Source: Catellatospora citrea (GTDB lineage Bacteria > Actinomycetota > Actinomycetes > Mycobacteriales > Micromonosporaceae). From it: 64,000 nt of DNA. The position numbers and the translations under genes were made by a program. Numbering within the stretch: the stretch's first letter is position 1; each line of letters starts with the position of its first letter. The notes beneath the pieces were generated by a model, which worked only from the letters and a program-made list of their open reading frames with translations, was not told the origin of the DNA and ran no database searches. Shown piece after piece: positions 42,669 through 64,000 of this stretch. The DNA is taken from contig NZ_RAPR01000001.1 in the NCBI RefSeq assembly GCF_003610235.1, forward strand, positions 6,200,001 to 6,264,000, in the 5' to 3' direction.

Positions 42669-43753
42669 TGAACACCGACACCGACCTCGCCGAGGCGCTG
42701 CACCTGCTGCTGTTGCGCCTGGCCGGACGCGTCCCCGACGAGCTGGTCAGCCGCGCGCGATCCTGGCTCGCGGCCGACCGCCCCGTCGACGTGGCCCGAG
42801 GTGTCGTCTTCGCCCTGCTGCAGAGCCGCATCGGACTGCCCGGTGCGGACGCGGTGGTGCTGGCGCACGTGCTGCTGGCCGCCGACGGCAACACCGACGC
42901 TCTCGCTGAGGTGGAGCGGACGGCCGACGCCGACCTGCCACCGTTCCGGTTCGCTCCGGTCGACCCTGACACGCTGCGGCTGCACGACGACCAGATCGCC
43001 TACAACCTGGATCTGACCGCGTCGGACCCCGACGCGTCGAGCTGGGACGAGCATGACAGCGCGGTGCTGCACGCGGTGGCGGCTCAGCCCGGGCCCGGCG
43101 TGTATGCGCTGTGGCGGGCCTGGCGTTACCCGGCCACCGAGACGCCGTGGCCGCCGCCCAGGCGGGTCTATCTGGTCCAGAGCCACGGTCCGGCGCACAC
43201 CCTGCCCGAGCTGACCGAGCGGCTGCAGCAGGCGCTCGCCGCAGCCGGCGACCCCGATCCGCAGGTCGAGACCTTCACCGACCCGGACGACCTGCCCGCG
43301 TACCAGCGGGCTGCGCTCGGCTACGCGGCCCTGCTCTGGACCGCGGCACAGACGCCCGAGGTCCGGATCGCGGCGCTCTTCGACACGGTCGACGCGGCGG
43401 GCGGGCCCGGCTTCAGCCCCGACCATCCGCTGCTGGAGGGCACCGACCTCGACCGGGTGTCGGCCTACCTCACGGCCGGCACCGCACTGCTGGCCAGCAC
43501 CGTCGTGATGGACGACATCGTCGGGTCCGACCGGTCGGTCGAGGTGCCGATGAACTTCCGCACCGACGGACACTGGGTATGGACCGACGCGACCACCTAC
43601 TACCTGACCCGCCATCACCTGGCGCCCGACCCGGAGCTGGTCGAGCACGTCCTGGCGCGGCAGGCCGCCGACGCACAGGCCGACGCGGTGGCGCTGCACC
43701 GGGCCATGGCCGCGTTGCAGGCTACCGCCTTCCACGACGACGCGGACCGGTGA
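42668..43753 (+). CDS. Unknown protein of the secretion locus (361 residues)
   Basis: Mostly helical N-terminal third, then mixed structure with HDSAVLHAVAAQPGPGVYAL and WRYPATETPWPPPRRVYLVQ. The C-terminal region has FRTDGHWVWTDATTYYLTRH and ends in a long helix. The W-V-W-T-D-A-x-x-Y-Y pattern is typical of several actinobacterial proteins encoded near toxins, but I cannot name the family. The ATG overlaps the stop of the previous gene. No export signal is visible, so a cytoplasmic partner is likely. Confidence 0.7.
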   Translation: MNTDTDLAEALHLLLLRLAGRVPDELVSRARSWLAADRPVDVARGVVFALLQSRIGLPGADAVVLAHVLLAADGNTDALAEVERTADADLPPFRFAPVDPDTLRLHDDQIAYNLDLTASDPDASSWDEHDSAVLHAVAAQPGPGVYALWRAWRYPATETPWPPPRRVYLVQSHGPAHTLPELTERLQQALAAAGDPDPQVETFTDPDDLPAYQRAALGYAALLWTAAQTPEVRIAALFDTVDAAGGPGFSPDHPLLEGTDLDRVSAYLTAGTALLASTVVMDDIVGSDRSVEVPMNFRTDGHWVWTDATTYYLTRHHLAPDPELVEHVLARQAADAQADAVALHRAMAALQATAFHDDADR

Positions 43754-43863
43754 CGGCGAAGTCGCCCTGAGCCCATACCGGTGAACCAGGCATCACCGGG
43801 AGCCGTAGTGCCCAGGTGCACGCTTTGCCGGTGTCCGCCGGCCTGGTCCAGAGAGGGGATCGC

Positions 43864-46437
43864 GTGTCCTGGGGCGCTTCCACACCGGCAGGTGGCGCCG
43901 CGACGAACCGCTCGACCGCCGCAGGGCCGCCGTCTCACGATCCGAATGTGGTCATCGCCTACGAAACCGGCGACGTGCTCGTGCTGTGCTCACCCGCGGA
44001 TCCTCGGGAACCGCTGGACACGCTGGCCGCGAGACTGCCCGCTGACCCGGGCCGCAGCGTCGTGGTCATGGCACGCTCGCTGGCCGCCCGCCCCGACCTG
44101 GGCGACGTGCTGGGGACCGCCCTGGCCGAGCAGCTGGGCGGGTCAGCCGACGGGATCCGGCTGGTGGCGCTCGGCCTGCGCGACGATCCGGCGCACCTCG
44201 AACCGGAGATCCGCAGGCTCGCCGAGCACCTCGGCGTCGAACTGACCGCGCCGCTGGGACCGGTCACCGTCGCCACCGACGGGACCATCGCCGTCGCCGA
44301 GACGGACACCGGCGCGTCCACCACCGAACGGCCGGGCGGGTGGCTCACCTGCGGCCCAGGGGTCGCGGCCCACTACTCCTCGCCATGGCTGCCCACCCCC
44401 TCATGGGCCGCCGGTCCGACCCGTCTGCCGACCCACAGCCTGCGACACGGCGCGGCAGCCCTGCGCCATGTCCCGTCCGGATACTGGCTGCTTCCGCACA
44501 GCGTTCACGTCGACGAGGCCGGGATCGGCACGCTCCTGCCACCCGATCCCGACGCGCTCACCGTGCTGCTCGGCGGAAGCGGCGCCGCCCCACTGCCCGT
44601 CGACGACGTGACCGCGCTGCTGGCCCAGCTGCCCGGCACCGGCGGCGAGCGGCTGCTGCTCCTGCCCGGAGCACTGCCCCCCGGGCAGGTCGAGCGGCTC
44701 CGCAGGAGCAGGCCGCACACCCGGGTACGCGCCGCTGTGCCCGTACGTGCCGTCGACGGCGGCCCAGCGGTTGCCGAGATCGACGAGCGCGGGAGGCCGG
44801 CATGGCGCCCGGTCGGCACAACGGCTGATCGGGTCACGAACCGCCGCCCGTCGCCACCCCGACGTGCCCCGTGGTCGCCCGCGGTGGAACGGCCACTGCC
44901 CGGCCGCGCCACCGCGGCCGGCTGGTGGTTCCCGTCGGCCCGGCCACCGATCGGCCTGTACCGCGCGCCGACCGGGTTCCTGGTCGAAGTCGCCACCGAC
45001 GCGTCGGGCTTCCTGGTCGCCGCGGACAAGGTCACTCCGGCGGAGCTCGCCGCACTGATCAAGACGGCGAGCCGCCAGGCACCCGCACAGGTCGTGCTCG
45101 GCACGCACGGCGAACCACCGTCCGACGACGACCTCGGCAGCCTCGCCGACGAGCTCGGCCTGCGCGTGCTCGCCGCCGACACCGACGTGTCGCTCGCCCC
45201 GACCGGGCTGCTCACCACCCCAGGCGTGTTCCGGCAGTGGCATCCCACCACAGCGGGCACGAGACGCGTCGTGGTGCCCCTGGGGGCGACGGTGCCCGGC
45301 CTCGCCACGCCGTACCGCGCCTGGAGTCCGCCGGTCCCGCCGCTGTCACCGATGCCGCGCACCGCGCCGGCCGCGCCACAGCCGACATTCGTCGACGTCG
45401 CACCGGAGCCGCTGACAGCCGATTTCGCCGCGACCGTCGACACGGTCCGGTGGAGCATGGCAGCGGCGCGCCTCGACACGATCCGGGCTGCCCCTGCTGA
45501 CCGCCGCGAGCCCGCCGCCCCCACCACCCCCGCCACGGTCGTGGCGCCTGAACCGGCCGGTCCCAGGTCCGGCGAGCCGGCGCCCGTCGCCCCGGTCCTG
45601 CCCTCACCGGCCGCGCCGAAGCTCCCGGGGCAGTCCGGGCAACCGCGGGTCTCCGCGCAGGGGCCGGTATGGGTGACGGAGCTGCCCTGCGAGCCGTCGG
45701 ACCGCGCAGACCTGCGCAAGGCGCTGAACGGCAGATTCGACGCCTACGCCCGAGTCGTCGTGCGTACCCTCGCCGAGGAGCCCGGCCTGCGAAACGCCGC
45801 CCCGTCAGCCGAGCTGACCACTGGTCTGATCGCCGCCCGGGCCTACTACGCCCACGAGAGGTCCGCGGTCAACGGGGTGCTGCGCACGGGCGGCGACGCG
45901 GCACAGACCGCCCGGACCCGGGTGGTCGCAGGCTGCACGCTGTACGGCATGCGTTCGCTGCCGAGCGTGCTCGGCCCCGTGTATTTGGCGGGTGCGCTGG
46001 CCCCGCACCTGGTCGCGGGCTACCGTCCCGGCGATCGGCTGATCGAGCCTGCCTTCCTCGATGCGTATCTCACGGTGATGAGCGCGCCCGACGACCGGCA
46101 CGACGGCACGGTGCCCGTGGAGTTCGCCGTGTGGTCGGTGAGCGCCCGCCGGGCCGACCTGCTGAACCTGAACGGCGGACCGGCGGCGCTGTTCGCCGCG
46201 GGCACGCCGTTCCGGGTGCTCGCGATCGATCCCCCGCAGGGGGCGGCAGCTGCCGTGCGGGTCCTGCTACAGGACCTCACCGCCGGGCGCGCCGGCGACG
46301 GCGAGCGGATCTTGGCGCGGCTGCGCAACGCCCACCCCGAACCGGTAACCGGGCAGCCCGCACCGGTAGCCATCGACTTCGCACCTGGAATGGACAGCCT
46401 GGGCCGTCCATTCACGCCGAGAGAAGGTCCCGAGTGA
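43864..46437 (+). CDS. Large T7SS-locus protein with a possible degenerate ADP-ribosyltransferase fold
   Basis: 857 residues from GTG 43864, with GAGAGGGG upstream; the frame extends to 43816. The N-terminal 600 residues are Pro/Ala-rich alpha/beta with internally similar segments (GYWLLPHSVHVDEAG; GWWFPSARPPIGLYRAPTG), and a Pro-rich linker follows. The last 250 residues contain VYLAGALAPHLVAGYRPGDR, VPVEFAVWSVSARRADLLNL and AALFAAGTPFRVLAID. The order resembles ADP-ribosyltransferase folds (entry strand, S-x-S-like strand, E-x-E then G-T-x-F-x-V), but the E-x-E position reads A-A-L, so activity is unlikely. It overlaps the EccA-like gene by GTGA, implying coupled translation and joint function. 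Confidence 0.65.
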   Translation: MSWGASTPAGGAATNRSTAAGPPSHDPNVVIAYETGDVLVLCSPADPREPLDTLAARLPADPGRSVVVMARSLAARPDLGDVLGTALAEQLGGSADGIRLVALGLRDDPAHLEPEIRRLAEHLGVELTAPLGPVTVATDGTIAVAETDTGASTTERPGGWLTCGPGVAAHYSSPWLPTPSWAAGPTRLPTHSLRHGAAALRHVPSGYWLLPHSVHVDEAGIGTLLPPDPDALTVLLGGSGAAPLPVDDVTALLAQLPGTGGERLLLLPGALPPGQVERLRRSRPHTRVRAAVPVRAVDGGPAVAEIDERGRPAWRPVGTTADRVTNRRPSPPRRAPWSPAVERPLPGRATAAGWWFPSARPPIGLYRAPTGFLVEVATDASGFLVAADKVTPAELAALIKTASRQAPAQVVLGTHGEPPSDDDLGSLADELGLRVLAADTDVSLAPTGLLTTPGVFRQWHPTTAGTRRVVVPLGATVPGLATPYRAWSPPVPPLSPMPRTAPAAPQPTFVDVAPEPLTADFAATVDTVRWSMAAARLDTIRAAPADRREPAAPTTPATVVAPEPAGPRSGEPAPVAPVLPSPAAPKLPGQSGQPRVSAQGPVWVTELPCEPSDRADLRKALNGRFDAYARVVVRTLAEEPGLRNAAPSAELTTGLIAARAYYAHERSAVNGVLRTGGDAAQTARTRVVAGCTLYGMRSLPSVLGPVYLAGALAPHLVAGYRPGDRLIEPAFLDAYLTVMSAPDDRHDGTVPVEFAVWSVSARRADLLNLNGGPAALFAAGTPFRVLAIDPPQGAAAAVRVLLQDLTAGRAGDGERILARLRNAHPEPVTGQPAPVAIDFAPGMDSLGRPFTPREGPE

Positions 46438-49400
46438 ACCACTCCGTGCTGTCGGTCTCCCGGACGGAACCCGGCTGCATACCCAGCATCAGTCAGGCGT
46501 TGACGCTCGCCGGACCCGGCGTGACCATTGCGGTCCATCCCGGGACATACCACGAGGACCTGGTCTTATACCAGGACGTGATCCTGGTCGCCGAGGAAGG
46601 CCGCGGCACGGTGGTGGTACAGGCAGTCGATGGCGTGGCGATCCTGGTCAAAGGCGGGACACCGACAGTCCGGGGCTTGACCCTGAGCGGCGGCAACGAA
46701 CGCTTTCCCGCGATCCAGGTCGGTGACGGAACCCTGAACCTGCACGACTGCGAAGTGTCCGCCCAGGCGATCGTCGCGATCCACGGCGCCGGCGGCCAGC
46801 TGCGGATCCGCGACTGCAAGATCACCAACCCTGTCGGGGCCGGTTTCCTCGTTGAAGGCGGCTGCGGCGGGACCGTGACCAACACGGTGATCCGGGACAT
46901 CGGCACCTCCGCCGTCGTGATCGCGGACGGCGCTGACCCGGTGTTCCGCGCCTGCACTATCACCGACGTGCGTGGCGTGGCCGTGCTGTCGACGCGGGGC
47001 GGCCGCGGGACCGTCGAAGACAGCGAGGTCAGTGCCAGCCAGGGGCCGGGTGTGGCGGTCGAGGACGGTGGAGCGATCACGCTGACCAGAGTCACCGTCA
47101 GGAACACCGTGGGCGCCGGCGTGGTGATCACCAGTGGCACGCCGACGCTCGAAGACTGCCATGTGCACTCGACCGGAGGCCACGGCGTGGTCGTGGTGGG
47201 CGACGCCGACCCGCGGCTCGTGCGCTGCCGGATCAACAAGACCGCAGGGTACGGGCTCGGCCACCTGGAAGAGTCGACCGGCACCTTCGTCCAGTGCGAC
47301 GTCACCCTGGCCGGAATGGCGGCGGTCGCCGTCGGCGGCCAATCCTCCCCTCAGTTCCAGGGCGGCACCTTCCACGGAACACAGGACGCCACCGTCGTCT
47401 TCGAGGGCGAGGCGGACGGGACGCTGGACCAGACCACCGTGCGGGGCGGCCGACTCGGTGTGCTCGTCCGCGGCTCGGCGACGGCCGGACTCACCGACAC
47501 CGCCATCAGCGGCGCCGGCCAGGTCGGTTTGCAGGTCACCGAAGACGCGCAGGTCACGGTCCACAACTCGCGATTCGACGGCGGCGGCACCGCCACGGTC
47601 CAGATCGCCGACTCCGCGGCGCTCGTCGCCACCGACACCACCGTGCGCGGCGGCCAGGTAGGCCTGCTCCTGACGGGCGGGTCCGCCGACATCACCGCGG
47701 GCGATATCTGCGACGCCGCCGCGGACGGGGTCCGTGTGCAAGGATCGCGGCTGTCGATGAGCCGGAGCCGGGTCCACCGCAGCGGCGGCGCAGGAATCCG
47801 GTTCGGCACCCGCGCGAGCGGTGAGCTCGACGGATGCGAGGTGATCGACAACGCCGGCCACGGCATCATGATCGAGACCCGGGAGTCTGTCCGGCTGGTG
47901 GCCACGGCGGCGGTCGGCAACGGCGGCGAGCAGATCCATCGGGCCGTATCCACGACCGCGCTGGAGGTGTCCTCGTCGGGACCCGGCGTGGGCCGACCGC
48001 CGGCACCCGCCGCCGACACCACATGGCACGACGAACCCGCCCCCATGCTTTCCGCGCTGTCCGACGACAGGTTTCCCGAGGCCGGTGCGGCACACGCCAC
48101 CGACCGGGCCAACCCGGTGCCCCGGCCGTCTCCCGTCCAGACGACCCCGAGCGGCGATCCGGTGGCCCCGCTGCTCGCCGAGCTGCAAGGCCTGGTCGGA
48201 CTCGCCGGCGTCAAGCGCGAAGTCGCGACCTTGGTGGGCCTGCACAGGGTGAGCCAGCGCCGCGCCGCCGCCGGCCTTCCCGTGCCACCGATGTCGCGGC
48301 ACATGGTGTTCGCCGGAGCACCCGGCACCGGCAAGACGACGGTGGCGCGGTTGTACGGCCGCATTCTCGCGGCGCTCGGGGTGCTGTCCGGCGGGCAGCT
48401 CATCGAGGTGTCCCGGGCCGACCTGGTGGCCGAGCACATCGGCGGAACCGCGATGAAGACCACGGAGAAGTTCCGCGAGGCACTGGGCGGGGTCTTCTTC
48501 GTCGACGAGGCCTACACGCTGGCCCCGATCGACGGCGCCACCGGCCACGACTTCGGCCGTGAGGCGGTGGACACGCTGGTCAAGTTGATGGAGGATCACC
48601 GCGACGAGGTCATCGTCATCGCCGCCGGCTACTCGGCGCAGATGAGCAGCTTCCTGGACTCCAACCCGGGACTGGCCTCCAGGTTCGCCAAGACGATCGA
48701 GTTCGAGAGCTACTCGACCAGCGACCTCGTGACCATCGTCGAGCAGCTCTGCAGCACCCACCACTACGTGCTCGAATACGACACGCGGGTCGCGCTCGCC
48801 CAGCGCTTCGACGAGATGCCGCGCAACGCGTCGTTCGGCAATGCCCGGGTGGCCCGCCGGACGTTCGAAGAGATGATCGGACGCCAGGCGTATCGGCTGT
48901 CGGACGCCTCCTCCGCCTCGGGAGTGGAACTGGCGCAGCTGCTGCTGCAGGATCTAGGCGAGCCGGCCAGCGGATCGTCTGCGACGACGACCAGCACCGG
49001 TGACGTGGACCGGCTGCTGGCACAACTGGACAACATGGTCGGCCTGAAGGCCGTCAAACGGGAGGTCTCCGAACTCGTCGACCTCCTGGCGACGGTACGG
49101 GCCCGCACGCTGGCAGGCCTGCCGGCCCCGTCGGTCTCGCGCAACCTGGTCTTCGCGGGACCCCCCGGCACGGGCAAGACCACGGTGGCCCGGCTCTATG
49201 CCAAGATCCTAACCGCGCTGGGCGTGCTGGCACACGGCCAGCTCGTCGAATGCGCCCGGGTCGACCTCGTCGGCGAGTACATCGGGCACACCGCCCAGCG
49301 CACCCGAGAAGCCTTCGACCGGGCCCGCGGCGGCGTGCTCTTCATCGACGAGGCCTACACACTCACCTCGTCGGGCAGCCAGCAGGACTTCGGCCGCGAA

Positions 49401-49820
49401 GCCGTGGACACGCTGGTCAAGCTGATGGAAGACCACCGGGACGAGGTCGTGGTGATCGTGGCCGGGTACGAGAACGAGATGGCGACGTTCCTGGCCGGGA
49501 ATTCAGGACTGGAGTCCAGGTTCACCCGCCGGATCAACTTCGACCACTACTCCGCCGATGAACTGGTCACCATCTTCGAGAACCTGGCCAGGGCGAACGG
49601 CTACGAGTGCGCGGGCGAGACCCTGGTTGCCCTGCGGGACCACTTCGAGAAGGCACCCCGCGGCCGTTCCTTCGGCAACGGCCGCTTCGCCCGCCAGGTG
49701 CTCGACGACGTGGTCACCAGGCAGGCCGGCCGTCTGCGTTCGAGCGTCTCCGCGACGGTGGACGAGATGCGAACCCTGCTAGTGGTCGACGTCCTGGGCT
49801 TGGAGACCAGATCGGACTGA
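46434..49820 (+). CDS. EccA-like ATPase: right-handed beta-helix fused to two AAA+ domains
   Basis: 1128 residues from GTG 46434. Residues 1-500 are pectate-lyase-type parallel beta-helix repeats (ADPVFRACTITDVRGVAVLS, PTLEDCHVHSTGGHGVVVVG and about 15 further turns). A Pro-rich linker leads to two CbxX/CfxQ-type AAA+ domains. AAA-1 has Walker A GAPGTGKTT (about 627) and Walker B VFFVDEAY. AAA-2 has GPPGTGKTT (about 909) and VLFIDEAY. EccA of mycobacterial ESX systems has TPR repeats plus one AAA+ domain and releases substrates from chaperones. Here the helix may take the substrate-binding role, which is inference. It is cytoplasmic, with no signal sequence. Confidence 0.88.
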   Translation: MNHSVLSVSRTEPGCIPSISQALTLAGPGVTIAVHPGTYHEDLVLYQDVILVAEEGRGTVVVQAVDGVAILVKGGTPTVRGLTLSGGNERFPAIQVGDGTLNLHDCEVSAQAIVAIHGAGGQLRIRDCKITNPVGAGFLVEGGCGGTVTNTVIRDIGTSAVVIADGADPVFRACTITDVRGVAVLSTRGGRGTVEDSEVSASQGPGVAVEDGGAITLTRVTVRNTVGAGVVITSGTPTLEDCHVHSTGGHGVVVVGDADPRLVRCRINKTAGYGLGHLEESTGTFVQCDVTLAGMAAVAVGGQSSPQFQGGTFHGTQDATVVFEGEADGTLDQTTVRGGRLGVLVRGSATAGLTDTAISGAGQVGLQVTEDAQVTVHNSRFDGGGTATVQIADSAALVATDTTVRGGQVGLLLTGGSADITAGDICDAAADGVRVQGSRLSMSRSRVHRSGGAGIRFGTRASGELDGCEVIDNAGHGIMIETRESVRLVATAAVGNGGEQIHRAVSTTALEVSSSGPGVGRPPAPAADTTWHDEPAPMLSALSDDRFPEAGAAHATDRANPVPRPSPVQTTPSGDPVAPLLAELQGLVGLAGVKREVATLVGLHRVSQRRAAAGLPVPPMSRHMVFAGAPGTGKTTVARLYGRILAALGVLSGGQLIEVSRADLVAEHIGGTAMKTTEKFREALGGVFFVDEAYTLAPIDGATGHDFGREAVDTLVKLMEDHRDEVIVIAAGYSAQMSSFLDSNPGLASRFAKTIEFESYSTSDLVTIVEQLCSTHHYVLEYDTRVALAQRFDEMPRNASFGNARVARRTFEEMIGRQAYRLSDASSASGVELAQLLLQDLGEPASGSSATTTSTGDVDRLLAQLDNMVGLKAVKREVSELVDLLATVRARTLAGLPAPSVSRNLVFAGPPGTGKTTVARLYAKILTALGVLAHGQLVECARVDLVGEYIGHTAQRTREAFDRARGGVLFIDEAYTLTSSGSQQDFGREAVDTLVKLMEDHRDEVVVIVAGYENEMATFLAGNSGLESRFTRRINFDHYSADELVTIFENLARANGYECAGETLVALRDHFEKAPRGRSFGNGRFARQVLDDVVTRQAGRLRSSVSATVDEMRTLLVVDVLGLETRSD

Positions 49821-50474
49821 TCATCCGTCCGGGGTCGTGCGGCGAGTCGGCCTGGTCCGGCGTGCCGGTGACCGAACTTCCGACGTCCGGGACACATCTT
49901 GGGGGTATGACGAACGACGCGCTCACCTGCGTGCAACGGGTCGACCTCGGCGGGGCGAGCAACCGTGGTCTGCCATGTCCACGGCAGCGGGCCGCGCTGT
50001 GTCGCGCACCCCGAAGGTCCCGGCAGGGCCTGGGAATGCGTGTCGGATGCTGTTGCACGAACGGCTCGCGACGATGTGCACGTCGAACTGGTGGGCACCG
50101 ACGAGTCTCGTCGGACGACGGGCTCGGACGGCCGCTCCGTCGTCACCTGCGCACGGCACCTGGACGCGGTGACCGCCCAATTCGCTGACGACGCGACGAT
50201 GGTTGTCGGCCATCTTCATGGCGGGTTGGTCGCTCAACGAACCGTTGCGGGTTTACCGCAGTCACCAAGCTTTTTTGCGCCACTTAATCGACACGTCTGC
50301 TTGGTTGGCCGAGCGGGCACACGACCTGCGCCACCGGTTACCGACGTCACACAGGCTCGCTGGTCTTGAACCATCCGGGTGCGGGTTCGTAGGTGTCAGG
50401 GGGTGTCTGTACGCCCCGGTCGCTGTTGGCTCGTCATGTTGTGCGATGGACTGGCACGGTAGGAGGTGGTTGGG
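49821..50474. other. Intergenic region before the second giant gene
   Basis: About 650 bp without a confident intact gene. It includes a possible frame-disrupted small gene (49907-50369) and the ribosome site AGGAGG of the second giant gene just before 50475. There is no strong promoter and no similarity to the leader of the first giant gene before the shared coding sequence. Confidence 0.4.
49907..50369 (+). pseudogene. Possible frame-disrupted small unknown gene
   Basis: ATG 49907 after GGGGGT begins MTNDALTCVQRVDLGGAS with the C-ending codons typical of this genome. From about 49960 the genome-like codon use moves to another frame (VVCHVHGSGPRCVAHPEGP to DDATMVVGHLHGG). One frameshift would join the two. 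The family is unknown and the evidence is codon pattern only. Confidence 0.25.

Positions 50475-64000
<13,526 letters not shown>

Overview
The window is very GC-rich, uses GTG and TTG starts freely, and carries a type VII secretion (ESX-like) locus with EccB, EccC, EccD, WXG100 proteins, mycosin-like proteins and EccA-like ATPases. This points to an actinomycete with a large genome, and Micromonosporaceae-type organisms fit best. The genus is inference; no rRNA or other phylogenetic marker is present.

Layout. 1-1.24 kb: the tail of an unknown gene, then an IS5-family element whose transposase is split by a -1 frameshift. 1.24-5.24 kb: a cold-shock-domain protein (minus strand), a membrane-anchored LysM-like protein, a secreted LysM/subtilisin-like protein whose catalytic His and Ser are replaced, and a convergent ECF sigma factor. 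5.5-9.5 kb: a metabolic block (peptide deformylase, DUF998 membrane protein, CruF-like carotenoid protein, DUF885 zinc-peptidase-like protein). 9.7-23.8 kb: the secretion core. This is a second mycosin-like protein that also lacks His and Ser, eccC on the minus strand, then eccD, eccB, two small Esx proteins, a small helical protein, two long Gly-rich paralogues with an FxG motif, a YbaB/EbfC protein and a small unknown.

24.7-42 kb is one reading frame of 5763 codons. It has a WXG100/CpnT-like N-terminus, a Gly/Ser linker, a papain-fold domain, a long beta-rich centre, and a C-terminal array of papain-fold domains (Cys-His-Asp-Gln) alternating with four copies of a module that resembles the nitrilase fold. 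42-49.8 kb holds two unknown proteins, an 857-residue protein whose C-terminus looks like a degenerate ADP-ribosyltransferase fold, and an EccA-like protein with a right-handed beta-helix in front of two AAA+ domains. 50.5 kb to the end holds a second giant gene, open at the window edge. It reuses almost the same N-terminal DNA as the first but has a one-base deletion near its start. Its tail carries papain-fold, TcdA/B-type glycosyltransferase-like, HExxHxxGxxD metallopeptidase-like and nitrilase-like domains, and most of this set is present twice.

Reading: EccB/C/D with an EccA-like ATPase probably export the Esx pair, the two Gly-rich FxG proteins and one or both giant multi-domain proteins. 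The giants look like polymorphic-toxin-type effectors with a shared, homogenised export end and exchangeable enzyme tails. Both mycosin-like proteins look like pseudoproteases, and no EccE was found. This combination is the most unusual part of the window. All functional statements for the giants rest on motif reading, not on searches.
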